The notes beneath the pieces were generated by a model. The model saw nothing but the letters and a program-made list of their open reading frames with translations. It had not been told where the DNA came from and ran no database searches. Position numbers and translations under genes: made by a program. A DNA stretch of 64,000 bases from Penelope pileata (lineage: Eukaryota > Chordata > Aves > Galliformes > Cracidae): the NCBI GenBank assembly GCA_013396635.1, contig WBMW01005156.1:458976-522975 (forward strand), written 5' to 3'. How positions within the stretch are numbered: position 1 is the first letter of the stretch; every line of letters begins with the position of its first letter. Below are positions 26,346-38,560 of this stretch, in pieces.

Positions 26346-29300
26346 TACATATTGCTATCCTGCCTTAGAACTATTTTTTCCAATCCCGTTCTCTGAAGGG
26401 GCAGAATTACCTCTTCATAAACTCTGTTAAATGCTCTAAAATACAACTTTAAGCAGGTACCGTACTTAGCAAAATTGCAGTGAGCTTAGAGGAAATGAAA
26501 CAAAGTCTATTGAGTACAGACCATGCTGATACAGCATCAAAAGGCCTTCTCAGAGAAAGTACTCTATTTTATTATAATGACAATATAAAATAGAAAAAGA
26601 AAATGCTTTTCCAGTAACTGCCAGCTATTCTAGTCCAAGGAATTCATCTCCATCACACCTTTTTTCTTTGGGAAGTGAAACTCTATAAAACTCTTCCTAG
26701 TTCACAAATATTAGGTTATTCATTAACCTTTGTGAACACCCTAACATCACCTGGAAAACTCTTTACTACTTTGTACACACAGCATGGTAAAGGCAATGCT
26801 TTCTTCTTTCTTTTTTCCTCTCTGTTTTTAGTGTCAACACAGTTTTAGATGCTTTCACTTTCTTCAAATCATTTCGAATCAACCAGATATGCGAGGCAGT
26901 TTTTAAAAAGCTTGTGGCATCTGGAGTAAAGAGGATTGTAGAACATCTGAGAACAGCAGTTGAAGCAAAGGAACTCTTCATCCTTCTGTAACTACCTCCC
27001 TCTTGTTTGCAATTCTATTGTGTTGCAGACAGAAGGAGATAAAATTGAGCAACAGTTTTAGCCCTGTCTTCATTTAAGGAGGCTTGGTTAACAGAATCCA
27101 AATACACTTGCTGAGCTCATGAACTCCTTATTACATCCAAAGTCTGGATACGAGCAGAGGCTGCTACAGTCACAGCATATTGCTTAAATACTCCCTTACA
27201 ATTTGTCTTTACTCCTCTTCCACCACTGACATTATATTCATGTTCTACATTCTTGAACCTGTCGCTGTTCTATGTGAACATAAATCAGGAACTATCCAAG
27301 AATAACCTCCTGATAAATTAGGTTGCTAAACTGGTATTAGATTTGAATTGCAACAGTAAGAAGTCATGGCAAAAAGTACATAGGAGTGAACTTTAGCTGT
27401 TCTTTTAAGAATTCAGCAAAGTGGGGGTGAATATTCCCTAACTCTAGGTAAAGCAATAAAGAAACAAATTAACAAGCACAATAGCCAGGGGAACAATATA
27501 TACGTCCAGTAAGTCAGACACAGTGCATATGTGGCTGATAATTTAACACCATGAAAGGGGATTACAAACTGCAGTGGTGCAGTGAAACTTGACACTCCTA
27601 AGAGATTTAGTGCAAGCAACACAAGGTAGCTTTAACAGTTGACAAAAGATAACAAAGAGAAAATACAAATAGTGTCACAAATTTCAGAAAACCAAAAGAC
27701 ATGAGGCAGTATGGAAACTAACCATGTAGACATAACACTGCTTTTAGTTGCTTCATCACTATCCTTTCCAGCAGCAGTTTGGCAGGCAGATAAGAAAAAA
27801 AAATAATTAAGGACAGGCTACCATAAAAAGAGAAGAAAAAGCTTTAAAGTAAGCTTTGATAATTTGAAAAAAAAAATCAATTAATGTGTCTAGATTCATA
27901 ATTTAAAGAATATAAATCCCTAACCTAATCTATTACGAAGTAGGGCAAGAGATAAATCAAGTATTTTTGATAGCCTCCTGAACTACTTGAAAGCTGATCT
28001 CTCTAGAAGAGTCGTATTATTATTAAATGTGAATCTCACACAGATTAATATTTGATACTTCCAGGAGCAGCATCTCAGGCTAGGCCTGAGACAAATGGCC
28101 TAGAGATAAAAACATAAGATGGCCTAAAAATTATTTGCCATTGCTTATTTGGGTTCACTGAATTCTTCTGCCCTTTTAGTATAAAAATTATAGATCTGAA
28201 AAACAATAGTCTTCCGTTCTATCTATTCTATAGAAAAAAAGAAAAAAACGGAAACAACAATTGAAACTAATTTGGCAAATAACGTAATGGTGGCAAATAA
28301 ACACAATACTGATATATAGCAAAAATAATAATGCTTTGATACATATTTACAAAATGTTTTAAAAAAAGAATTGTTCACGAAAGAAGACATACACATATTT
28401 TTCTATCAAGAATTCCCATCATAGCAAGTGTATTTTCTTAAATGTTTCAAATGACACCTACATTCCAAAGGTTCTCTTACTCACCTAATCTTTGTCAACG
28501 AAAACAAACAAGAAAATCAGCCTCCCAGACTTTAATGCACTGGCAATAAAGCTTTGCAAGAGCAGAGTTATTTAAATGGCATTATCTGCTATTTGTCTTA
28601 TTCTATATTGCCGTTTTTTCCCCACTGAGTGCTAATAAGTGCTTGGTGTTGAAGAGGTTTACATTTAACATCTGTCACTTGTATCCAGAAGTAGCACCTA
28701 CAGGGAACTGTCAAATAGATTGTTATTCTCCTCTGTAGCACCAGCAAATCTGTCTCACATCATTTACATACAGATAGTTATAGGCATTCATCATTTCATT
28801 ATGCTGACTGCCTCACTATTCTAATGTATAATGTCTCTTTAATGAGCCTCAAAAAATACAATATTCCTTGATTTATGACTGCTTAACTGAAAAATTATAC
28901 AGATTGACAAAACTCATCATAAAGCATTTTTTTGTTCCCACTACCTTGCACTTTAAATTTAACAGTGACTCTTAAGTTAATCTCATGATTTGTTTCTTTG
29001 ACAAAAGAAATGATCAAATTTCTAACACCAGACTTCACAGTCACTGCTGTTTTAATATGTATACTTTCAGTTCTATAAGAGAACAGTACAGAATTTGACT
29101 AACTAAAATTGATCACATTTTGTCAAAGAAATACATGTATTGGACAATCTGTTGCAATATTATTATATGTCAATTACTGTAAGCTTCCTAACTTATCACG
29201 TGGAATACTGCCGTACCAGTCATGCTCAAGTGACTCATAAATGAGCCAATTTACATGTTCAAGTAAATTGAACTGTGCTTTATTGTGTGAACTTCAATTA

Positions 29301-32300
29301 TTTCATACACGCAAATGGTTACTGCTGAAAAACAGCTTTGCCATTACAAACTACTGCTTGCTGAAACATATCTAGGAAACAAACATATCTAGGACAATAA
29401 ATGGAAAGTTGAGAATGAAAGAGGCAAACTTTGTTCACTTGAATGCACTCAGGCATCATACAGAGTTCAGTTCTTCCCTTTACATCTCCACATATTTATA
29501 AAAAATACCAGCATTCAGACAAGGTCATCAGTTTTTGAGTACCCAAGCTGAAAGGGTTTGCAAACAGTGCTTATCAAAACACTGACCCTAGCAACTGGAA
29601 CCAAGGCTTTTTACTTAGCATGATACTTTGTTTCTGACAAATTTATAACTGGTGCTTGAATGCTTTTAGTACCAAAGAAAGTGTTAAGATGTCAGAAGTT
29701 TTTCCCATAATAGAGACAGTGGTAACATTTTACTCCCCTGTACATTCTCCATTGTCCAATACAGTTTGAACCGACATTGTAGACATTACAGGCAGGCCAT
29801 ACAAGATCATCTTTCTCCTCCACCCAACTATTCATTTTCATAGAAGTTGTAGAAATGTACTACTGAGAACTTCCTTTCCCTTTCAAAATCTCCCCCTTTC
29901 AGATACTTCAAATAAAATGAACGCAGATATAAACAAATGAATGCTAATATATCCTTACACTGCCTGATCTCATATAAGCATCACTTCCTATTTCCAAATT
30001 GTGATGCCAGGCTGAAAAGCCCATCCATTATATATGGTAAAAAAGAACACAGAGTTAAGCAACAGATGTCAAACAACACTCCCTAGATTCCTTTGAAAAG
30101 TCAACTTCAAGCAAAAAAAACAATACAAAACGACTAATGGCATATTTAAAAGCCTTTTCAATAGATGCATACATTCTACATAACAGAAAATAAAGTGCAA
30201 AAATAAGACAATCTATTTTACTCTAAGTTTCATATACCCAATACAGTAAGAATTCATCTTTCTTTTTAACCCATATTTTAGTTACTATGTAGCAAATATT
30301 CCAGTTAACATTAACATCTGCTTTTCAATGATTTCAAGAAGTCAAACTTCTAAAGAATATCGGTATATCATCCCCTAATCAACACATTTTTATCCTCCAG
30401 GGAAATTTGTATGTCTACACATTTCAACCATATAACATGACAGTCTATCAAATAAACCAGTACAAAATTCTCACATAATATATATATATTAGTTAATAAA
30501 TCACAAAACTTCTATGGTTTTATTTTGTGCATGAAATTTATGTCTCTGAAACCAGAAAACTAGGTACGTCAACTAAAATACCTCTTACAAGTAACTGAAG
30601 ACTCAAAATTATATGCCTGGATACTTTGTGAATTCAAAGTTTGTCAAAATATCCATTCATTTCTATAATAATAATGAGGTTTATATCTCAGCTTGTGATA
30701 AAGTTCAATTTCAAAAATACTCAATAGTCACTTTACCAAACACAACCAATTCTCTGACTGTTCTTCTGACCATCTCAGAATTATCTTTCTGTGTCCCTTG
30801 ATACACTCGCAGGAACATAACCAAGAGTAATCACGACTGACAATAAGCATTTTCTACATCTGTTAGTGTTGATGTTGTAAAGCTGTGCTATCTAATAACA
30901 ATAACTTAAAACATGGAAGAGATTATGACTAGTTCTTAGTGAAATGGAGAAAGGATGATAAGAACAAAGTAAATACTGTTCTCCCTATAACCCCTTCATG
31001 TTATAATTCTCCTTTTTCTTTTTCTTGCCTTGTGATTTCATTGATACAGCTCCCATATATGGTATACAGTTATCATTTCCGAAAATTGGCTGATAGTGTC
31101 TGACCCTCGATTTTCCCTTCTCAGTCTGAATTTCAGAAAAGGAAGTGGAGGAGCACCTTTCAGAGATGATTTTATCCTTCTGGTCTTTCAATATATTGTG
31201 CACACATAAATATATGGCAGTGTGTTTTAGGCAGAATACTGAATTAGTCATTTTCATCAATGAGTACTGAATAACACTGGAAACCAAGAAAATTTTATAA
31301 AATATGTTTCACACCAATAGAGTCTACTTACAAGAAGATGTGGTTCTAAGTGGATTCAACACTTCAGTTGGTGTAGTCTGCACATGGGAAGAAAATCCAG
31401 AATGTATTCTGATCCTATGATGAATGTTCTGCTTTTCTGGAGATACACCTAGGAAATAACCAGTACAATCATATATGGAAATCATAAGCCAAATCATTAC
31501 AAACAAGCAAACAAAACAACAGAAAAAGGATCTACTGAGCAATAATGTACTGTAAAATCCACACCATTATTTATCAATACACAGCTATTATTATAGAAGA
31601 CAAAAGTTTAAATTTTGTCCTCATGTAATCCTATAGCACCCAAATGATGCCAGAGTAGTAGAAGTTTGAGGTTTCAAAGCTGGGATATCCTCCAGATGAA
31701 CAACTCAGTCCTGGATTGAATCATTCTTACTGTTCACAAATCTTTTTCTCATTTCTTGCATCCAAGATTTGCTCCAAATTAAACCCACTACTTCTTGTCA
31801 TAACTAAATTGGAGGGAGTAAAAGGTTTATGCTGATCTCCTTGGCAACAATATTATATGTACCTATCATCATTCTGATTTCAGAGGCTAAACACACCTGG
31901 TTCCAAGTCTTCACTCTATGCCTTTAATAATTTGATGAACTACCAGTATGTATATACATTCTATAGCGGATTTTGCTGGTTTTGTTTTTGTTCTTTTTTT
32001 TTAAAAGCATAGCTGTGTAACTGGATGCTTACACATTAGGCTCCTAAAGATTTGTGATTATAGGTTCCCTTGTTTCAGATAGCCTATCCTTTGTGCATCA
32101 GCTACAGATTATCAACTCTGTAAGTGGTTAGGTAGAAATTAATATGCTATGCCTCAATTCATGAAGGATGATAGAGGCATGAAATGTTTTCAGATTTGCC
32201 AAAGGACATCTGCCAGGCATTATAGCACCTCTTGAGCTCTACTGCAGCCAGTATGAAAAGAAAGGCGCACATTTGTGCAAGAAAGCAAGAAGTCTGGAAC

Positions 32301-32499
32301 TGGCTAGACATGTAACAATATGGCATTGCAGACATACTGTCCCTGTATTTCCTGAAGCATTAGAAGTGATTCCTTATCTTATATTTGCACTGTTGACCAC
32401 TCCTATTTAGTGCTTGCGCTTGCTTTTAATCAATCTGTATGTCTATTATTTTCTAATGCTTCTAGACTGTATTATAATCATTTTCAACTTGAATCCTTG
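26346..32499. other. AT-rich unique sequence, no confirmed gene
   Basis: No repeat family recognised apart from a short AT run near 30478-30492. A 117-nt minus-strand exon-like segment (31332-31448) is described in the findings. The block 31640-31800 faintly resembles an ancient antisense LINE, but I cannot support that. Confidence 0.45.
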
Positions 32500-32625
32500 T
32501 CTTCTTACTGCAGCAAGAGTAGCACCTATTCTGTTACATAAGCCATCCATGAAGTTATTGAATAGGCATAAACCTAGTACAGACTTGTACAGAATTCCAC
32601 TTTATTTTTTGTCCAGTTACTGGAA
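32500..32625 (-). mobile_element. Probable old CR1 fragment (antisense)
   Basis: GTTATTGAATAGGCATAAAC and the following CTAGTACAGACTTGTACAGA resemble, in antisense, the CR1 ORF2 region just before the catalytic motif. It lies immediately left of a younger sense-orientation CR1 and shares a chance open frame with it. The match is diverged and the call is tentative. Confidence 0.5.
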
Positions 32626-32639
32626 AAAGAGTGAAAGGA

Positions 32640-32888
32640 GTGACCATGATGGGCACAAACTGGAACAGTTGCATATGAACATGAGAAAAAAATTCTTTAC
32701 AATGGGGGTGACAGAGCACTGGAACAGGCTGCCCAGAGAGATTGCGGAGTCTCCTTCTCTGGAGGTATCCAAAACCCACCGGGATGCTTTCCTGTGCAAC
32801 CTGCTGTAGGGAACCTGCTTTAGCAGGAGGGTTGGACTTAATGATCTCCAGAGGTCCCTTCCAACCCCTATGATTCTGTGATTCTATG
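32640..32888 (+). mobile_element. CR1 LINE 3' end, well preserved
   Basis: Sense-orientation CR1 3' region. It runs from GATGGGCACAAACTGGAAC, through GTGACAGAGCACTGGAACAG and GCCCAGAGAGATTGCGG, to the tail GATCTCCAGAGGTCCCTTCC and the terminal repeats ATGATTCTGTGATTCTATGA. The terminal repeats are complete, so the 3' boundary is exact and the 5' end is truncated. The tail is nearly identical to that of the copy running off the right edge of the window. Confidence 0.92.
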
Positions 32889-34500
32889 AGTAAATAAGGA
32901 ACAGGGCTTTTTCCCCAGAACTTGTATGCTAACTTTAAGCCAGCTGTACCTAGACTACAGTTTCCCAACATGCTTAAAAGAGTATTATCAAAAGAGATTA
33001 TCAAAAATGGAGTTTACTAAATTCAAGGTATATCTTCTATATCTTCAGGCTTGCTGCAATATTTTTGAGAGAGATAGGGTGAGTTTGATTTATTCTCTTA
33101 AAATCTACGCTTGCTTTTTGTTGTTACCATCTCATGTAGAGACTTTAAAAAAAGAGCAGTCTGGTAATTTAAAGTCCCTCATGGAAATTCAGTGAAGAGA
33201 AATATGTACAATTCTTTGGATATTTCTTCAAAGCATTCTGTCAGCCCCTTTCTAAGCTTCTGAAATTTCACCATCCTTAAGCTCTCAAATATGTTGTTAC
33301 TATACATCTTGTAAAGATTTATAGTATTTTTTCCATGCGTGCATATATTCTGGCTTCATAACTCATAGACACAATTGTCTCTGTACAAAATCAAGACCTG
33401 AACAAAGACTATTTTTTGTTTCCAGTTGATACAGCCTTGAAGTTAGAGGATTTCATACTGATTTTTCTAACATAAGACATGATTTTCTCGATAATTAACT
33501 TGTTTCGATAGCTAAAGCTACCGTGTAAAGTTCTAATGTTTTGCTCATCCTAGATTCCAGCACTAGGCTCTAAATTTTCTACCGTTTTCTATACAGTATT
33601 TATACAAAAAGACTAATGGGACATGGAATAGGTTAGTCACTGTTTTTTGTTTGTTTGTTTTTAAAGATCTGATGGAACTATACGTGCATTTCTCCTATCA
33701 TTTCCTTTGATCGTTCAGTTAAGATCTCTTCTATGAGTAGAAGTATCCTTAGCTCACAGTAATTTTCAAGTGCAGAATGAGTTTCCCTATTTTTTTCAGT
33801 ATGCTTTAAGAAGAAAATGTTGCCTGCTGATTTTCTTTTTTTTTAAATACAGCATATACAATATAAATTACCCTAAGAAAAATAATTCAGCCCTGCAATT
33901 CCACTACTCCTATAATAATAGCACCCCAGATAACATCTATCTTTCAAAATAGCGTCAGGAAACAACCTGCTCATTCTGGTCTCCCTCTTCACTTTATTTT
34001 TCTTATCCTCTAGCTGCATATCCTTGGGCTTCAGCTCAACATCCCTCTCAAAGCTCTACCGCTAAATAAATAATGAACAACTTTAAAAACAAAGAAAGAA
34101 AAAAGAAATAAAGAGAGAAAAAAAATAACTTTCTTCCCTTTCCAAACCTGGGCTTTTTAAAACTCTCCTTTATTTCTCTTTCCACAGAAAATTGTTAACC
34201 TGCCTAAAACTCTTTATTTCCCAAAACCTTCCCAGTGAGAGGCTGAAGACTCACCTCACACTTGTGCCACGTGTGCTGGAATTTGCTTCCTCAGCCCAGC
34301 TCCACTTCTCACAGGCCCCACGTGGGCTCTAGCAAACTTCTCCCTCAAATTCACAATTTATGCCCTAGCACAGGCTGTGCCTCTTTAACCATGCAGTTTA
34401 TGCCTGAACATTTCTTCAAAGCACAAAAACAGTTCCAGGGCCTAAAAAACACTTCTGAAAAAGTCCCTGCTCCTTACGAGAGTGCTAAATCCCAGCAACA
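32889..34500. other. AT-rich sequence leading to the CpG island
   Basis: No repeat recognised beyond GTTT and A/G-rich runs (purine-rich tract about 34086-34126). A plus-strand 168-codon open frame starting at 34262 runs into the CpG island but looks like chance. A consensus minus-strand 5' splice site, GAG|GTGAGT, ends at 34255; the intron would begin at 34254. Confidence 0.45.
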
Positions 34501-34880
34501 CGAGAAAATAAGCTGCACAAGCAGCCTCACCGGCGTCCACCGCTCGACAACTAACGGCGCGTGCAAGGCGGCCGGGCCAGCGCTTCCTCAGAGGGCTGCC
34601 GCGGGCTGCTCGCGAGCCACTCCGCCAGGAGGCGGCAGGTGCGCTTGCAGGGCGGTAGCGGCGCTGCTGCTGCTGCTGCCGGCCCCGCGCTGCTGTCGGG
34701 CTCCCAGGCATGAGGCAGCCGAGCACGTTTCCCGCCTGAGTCGCGCGGCTGCCTTTAGCCGCTGCTGAGGGGGCACAGCCAGCTCGGCGGCTGGTGGGGC
34801 TGCGCGGTGCTGCACCTCAGCGCTCCCGCCTGCCGCTGGGGATGGGTGGTGCTGCACAGCGGCAGCCAGGACAGGGAGAT
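34501..34880. promoter_or_regulatory. CpG island, candidate promoter
   Basis: By hand count there are about 40 CpG dinucleotides in 34501-34860, against a background in which CpG is rare. G+C is clearly above 60% here while the surroundings are AT-rich. In vertebrates such unmethylated islands usually mark promoters. A (CTG)5 run lies inside. Possible 5' splice sites nearby are CAG|GTGCGC on the plus strand after about 34638, CCG|GTGAGG on the minus strand near 34532, and GAG|GTGAGT on the minus strand at 34255/34254. No TATA box is obvious, which is normal for CpG promoters. A decayed CR1 starts about 135 bp to the right. The direction of transcription is not known, and a gene-less or orphan island is possible. 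Confidence 0.7.
34664..34678 (+). repeat. (CTG)5 trinucleotide repeat in the CpG island
   Basis: Five CTG units on the plus strand (CAG on the minus strand). Read on the minus strand it gives a run of glutamines in one open frame, but there is no evidence that this frame is translated. Confidence 0.9.
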
Positions 34881-35014
34881 TGCCCCTATGGGGGTCCTGA
34901 GGCAAGAGAGAGGCAAAACAGCTGAGTTACTCCATGGTTTTTTTTCCCCTGGGTTTTCACTTGTAAGGCTTGTAGGCCTGAAGCATACCCAAAGGAGGGG
35001 AAGCTGGCAGCTGT

Positions 35015-36485
35015 TACCGTGAAGCTGCCTCTTTGGAAGGTCACAGCCATCAGGACAGGTTCCTGATGACTTGAAGTCATCACACCCAACCTCAAGACAA
35101 GAAAGAAGCAGGATCCAGGGAACTACAGGCCAGTCAGCTTTGACTCAGCTCCTGGAAATCTATGGACCTGATTTGATGTTCGTAAGAAGCCATTTCTTTT
35201 AGATGCAGCCAGCACAGGCAGATAGTGCCTGACAAACTGCCGCGCTCTCTGTGATGAGGTGACAGGCATAGTGGACATGGGGAAGGCAGTAGATGCGTAT
35301 CTTCATTTGAGCAAGGCCTTTGGCACATTCACCCACAGTCTCCTTATCACCTAACTGGTGAGAAATGTGCCGGACAAGTGGATGAAAAGGTGGACAGAAA
35401 ATTTGCCACACTGTCAGACTCAAAGAGTTGTGATCAGTGGTGCAGTCTGTCTGGCAGCCAGTGCTTTGATGTCTTCTTTAACAACCTGGACAACAGAAAG
35501 CACCCAGCATGTCTGCAGGTGACACCAAATTGAGGGAGCAGTCAGCACACTGGATGGTAGGGCTGCTATTTAGAAGAACCTCAATAGACAGACAAGTGAA
35601 AGGTTCTGCCTTCATGAAGTGCAACAAGAACAACCCCAAGGACATGTGTCTGGGATGGAAACTCTCCATGCAGCAAGGCTGGGGGCCAACTGTCAGGCAA
35701 GCAGCTCTGCAGAGAAGGCCCTGGGGCTCCCAGTGAACAAGTTGAAAACAAGCCAGCAGCCGTAACAAGGCAGCATAGGCCAACCGCATCCTGGTCTGTA
35801 TTACTAAGACCAACAGGATCCTATCCATCTATTTGGCACCTTGTAAGATAACACAAGAGTCATAAAATACCCTGAGTTGGAAAGGACCCAAAAGGAGTAT
35901 TGAGTCCAGCTCCTGGCTCCACACAGGACTACCCAAAATCCAAACTGTATGTCTGAGAGTGTTGTCCAAATGCTCCTTGAATAGCTTACTAGAATACTAT
36001 GCCCAATTCTGGACTTCCTACCACTTAAAGGGCATGAAGGATATTGGACATACTAAGTGACTCCACAAGAAGGACAAAATGATGATAAAGGGACTAGAAA
36101 GCATGGAGTATAAGGAGAGGCCTCAACAGAACAAGGCCTGTTCAGCTTGGAGAAAAGAAAGCTAAGGGGAGACCTAATTGCTATGTATAATTACTTGGTC
36201 AGAAGACACAAAGAAGATCGTGCTATGATGGTGCACAGTGATAGGTAACAGTCACAAACTTCAGTCAGATATTGGGAGCTGGGAGGCAGAGGAGGTGTGA
36301 TTACTGTGGCTGTGGTTAAATACTGGAACAGGTTGCCCTGAGAGGTTGTGCAATCTCCGTTCTGGGGATATTTAACACTCAATGGAAAACAGCCGTGAGC
36401 ACCCTCACGTCAGTCCTGTTTTGAGAAGTATGTTGGACTAGATGGCCCCTGGAAGTCTTTTCCTATGTAAATTATAATTCTGATA
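35015..36485 (+). mobile_element. Long decayed CR1 LINE, interrupted by a second CR1
   Basis: About 1.35 kb of CR1 sequence in sense orientation, running from the middle of the ORF2 reverse transcriptase to the 3' tail. Landmarks are GGATCCAGGGAACTACAGGCC near 35110, AGCAAGGCCTTTGGCACATTC near 35310 and the catalytic region near 35505. Further right come CAGCTCTGCAGAGAAGGCCC near 35700, CTGTTCAGCTTGGAGAAAAG near 36140 and GTTGGACTAGATGGCCCC near 36431. At the catalytic region the F-A-D-D-T-K-L motif reads S-A-G-D-T-K-L, so one of the metal-binding aspartates is lost. Many frameshifts and stops are present. The segment 35860-35983 is a foreign antisense CR1 tail inserted later. Several 64-116 codon open frames here are shadows of this pseudogene. 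Confidence 0.88.
35860..35983 (-). mobile_element. CR1 3' tail nested inside an older CR1
   Basis: The antisense CR1 tail starts TCATAAAATACCCTGAGTTGG and continues through GGAAAGGACCCAAAAGGAG, CTCCTGGCTCCACACAGGAC and TGTCCAAATGCTCCTTGAA. It interrupts the host CR1 between the part matching the region before 'CTGGAGTACTGTG' and that part itself (CTAGAATACTATG from about 35989). The order of insertion is therefore clear: the host element is older. The tail type matches the subfamily of the copy at 7.67 kb. Confidence 0.88.
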
Positions 36486-37466
36486 TAAAAAATAAAATTC
36501 TAGTGAGCATCTGTTTAGAGTATTTTGAAAACGTAAAATAAAAAGGAAAAGGCATAACACTATAACATCTGTATATGGATATTTATCATATATTTAAAAT
36601 ATATGTAAAGCTACATTCCTTTTCAAATAGATATTGCTATCTGTAGAAGGCACATGCAGGGAATAAATGAATGGTCAAATGCTGTATTGGAAAAAAGCAG
36701 ATGCAAAGTATTAGAAATTGTATCATTTTTAAGTTTGAGAGTGGTTGCTATATGTTGCCAAGCACAATACAAAATTTGTTTAATTTCTTAGAAATACCTA
36801 CTTTGATGGTCTCTCACAATTCTTTCAATCATTTTATTATTTTCCATGCAGGTAATTAAGATAAACATCAGATGCATTCCGTTTGGCTATATCACCTACA
36901 CGTAAGTAACACGTTTCCAGTTTTCATATATCATTCTTATATATTCTCATCTTTTTTTTTCTTTTTAATATATGGAAGACATTACTTCATTTTCTACAAG
37001 TATAAATACAGCCCTCTTGTATAGTGTATGTTGCCATGGCCTCTGTAGAAAAATGATGTCCAACTACTATCTTAAAAATATGATGCTCATTCCCACTAAA
37101 ATCTCTGAGAAAATGACTGAAGAAGCATGAAACTACAAAAAATGGTCCTCTTAACATGAAAAGTACTTTGTATGCTTGCTGCTTGAAAATACCTAACTAC
37201 TTTCTTTACAAAGAACATAACCATAAGTCTTTATCACTATAAAAATGAAAGTCACATTTTCTGAAGATGTGGCTTTGATAGCAAGAAGGTTTAAAAACTT
37301 GACTCTGGAATAGCTAAAAGAAAGAAAGTGAACCAGACTTGATACTTACATGTTGTCTGTGGAAGCCCATGTATATCACACTTAGATACTATGAAAATAT
37401 CAAGAGTTCATAATGCAATTCCTACTGTGTAAGAAGAGAGCAATAGCAATTTTGTCAGTATCCTAT
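36486..37466. other. AT-rich unique sequence
   Basis: No gene, repeat family or regulatory element that I recognise. A T-rich run lies near 36952-36966. Confidence 0.5.
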
Positions 37467-37999
37467 TACAAGGGCTGCTCTGAAAGTAATGCCTCCTATT
37501 TTATTACATTGGCCCACAAGGTCAGAGGTGGACGTTGGTGGCATGGCAGTAGAGGTTGAACCTTCCTGCCAGTATGCCATTATATTTTGTTGCCATGCGA
37601 GAAATGGCAACAGAGAGGCAGTCTGACAAAATGGCGTCTGACATGGAAGTGTATGAAGCAAACGTGTGTAACTGAATTCCTTTGTGCAGAAAAAAATGCA
37701 CCCATTGATGTTTATTGATGGCTGCTGAACATTCATGGAGATCAAACAGTGGACGTGAGTACAGTGAGGCAATGGGTGGTGCATTTCAACAGCAGCAACA
37801 GCAGGTCACCTCCGCTGGTGCAGATTTTTACAAGCATGGCATACAGGCTTTTGATAATTGCTCGTGAAAATGCAGAGCTAACAGTGGTGTCACTATGTCT
37901 GTGGCTGAGAATTTGCTCTATCCAATAGTGTTGGTGTGCTCTTTGTTGTAGTTTCCATGGAAATAAATAGGAGGCATTACTTTTGGAGAAACCTACATA
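37467..37999 (+). mobile_element. Internally deleted mariner (Galluhop-type), non-autonomous
   Basis: A DNA transposon with terminal inverted repeats. The left end is CAAGGGCTGCTCTGAAAGTA followed by ATGCCTCCTATTT. The right end, read in reverse complement, is TGTAGGTTTCTCCAAAAGTA followed by ATGCCTCCTATTT. TA dinucleotides flank both ends, as expected for Tc1/mariner targets. The transposase sense is the plus strand. Only the N-terminal DNA-binding part (up to about 37800, including a V-D-V-S-T-V-R-Q-W-V helix-turn-helix-like segment) and the last residues (T-S-A-G-A-D-F-Y-K-like, about 37810-37840) remain. The whole catalytic D,D34D domain is missing. At about 530 bp against about 1.33 kb for the copy at 53.6 kb, it could move only with transposase supplied elsewhere. 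An early in-frame stop is also present. Confidence 0.9.
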
Positions 38000-38560
38000 T
38001 TAGCATGATATGAGCAAAAAATATGCCAAAAATGTGATACTCAGCACCCAGAGAAGTTTGAACAATGCTTACTTGCAACAACTTAGAGCTTACCAAGCCT
38101 AAAAATGCCTCCCTAATATTTTCTTTTTAATAAGAAAACAAAGGAAGAGGGTTTCTAGGCACTGCTTTCCCTTGTAGGCTGTAGCTTTCTTAGATGTTAC
38201 TGGATGAACCCAAAATAGTACTCTGGAGAGTGTATTTCACATATGTCATTCTGAGTGGTCTTTAGCTATTGAACCTGTAAGATTTCTTAAAATGAAATCA
38301 GTTTTATTTTTTAAAAGGGAAATTCTTTGGTTGCTAGAAGTTGCAAAGAAGAACAAAATTAGAAAACAGCAATCTAACCTATGCTTGAATCGGCTAGTAC
38401 CTTTAAATTACAAACTAAGGCTTTGCTTTAATCTTACTTTAAAATTTGATCTGATTTTTGCCACGGCTTGTTTAAGGTTCAAGGAACTTCAAGGACAGTT
38501 TAGGTAGAAATGTGTATAGAAACTGGTTAAATGTGTAGCTTTTATGTTTTAATGTTCATT
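38000..38560. other. AT-rich unique sequence
   Basis: Nothing recognised between the mariner and the next CR1. A 71-codon plus-strand open frame at 38292-38507 has no supporting features. Confidence 0.5.

Noticed and set aside
31640..31800. Possible ancient LINE fragment
   Set aside because: Resemblance to antisense LINE sequence is too weak to name without a search.
32414..32809. 131-codon plus-strand open frame
   Set aside because: It joins an old antisense CR1 piece to a sense CR1 tail; no protein family is seen.
34262..34768. 168-codon plus-strand open frame overlapping the CpG island
   Set aside because: GC-rich islands lack stop codons, so long frames arise easily on both strands there (94 and 105 codons on the minus strand). 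The translation shows no domain and changes character at the island edge.
37455..37784. 109-codon minus-strand open frame
   Set aside because: Antisense shadow of the deleted mariner.
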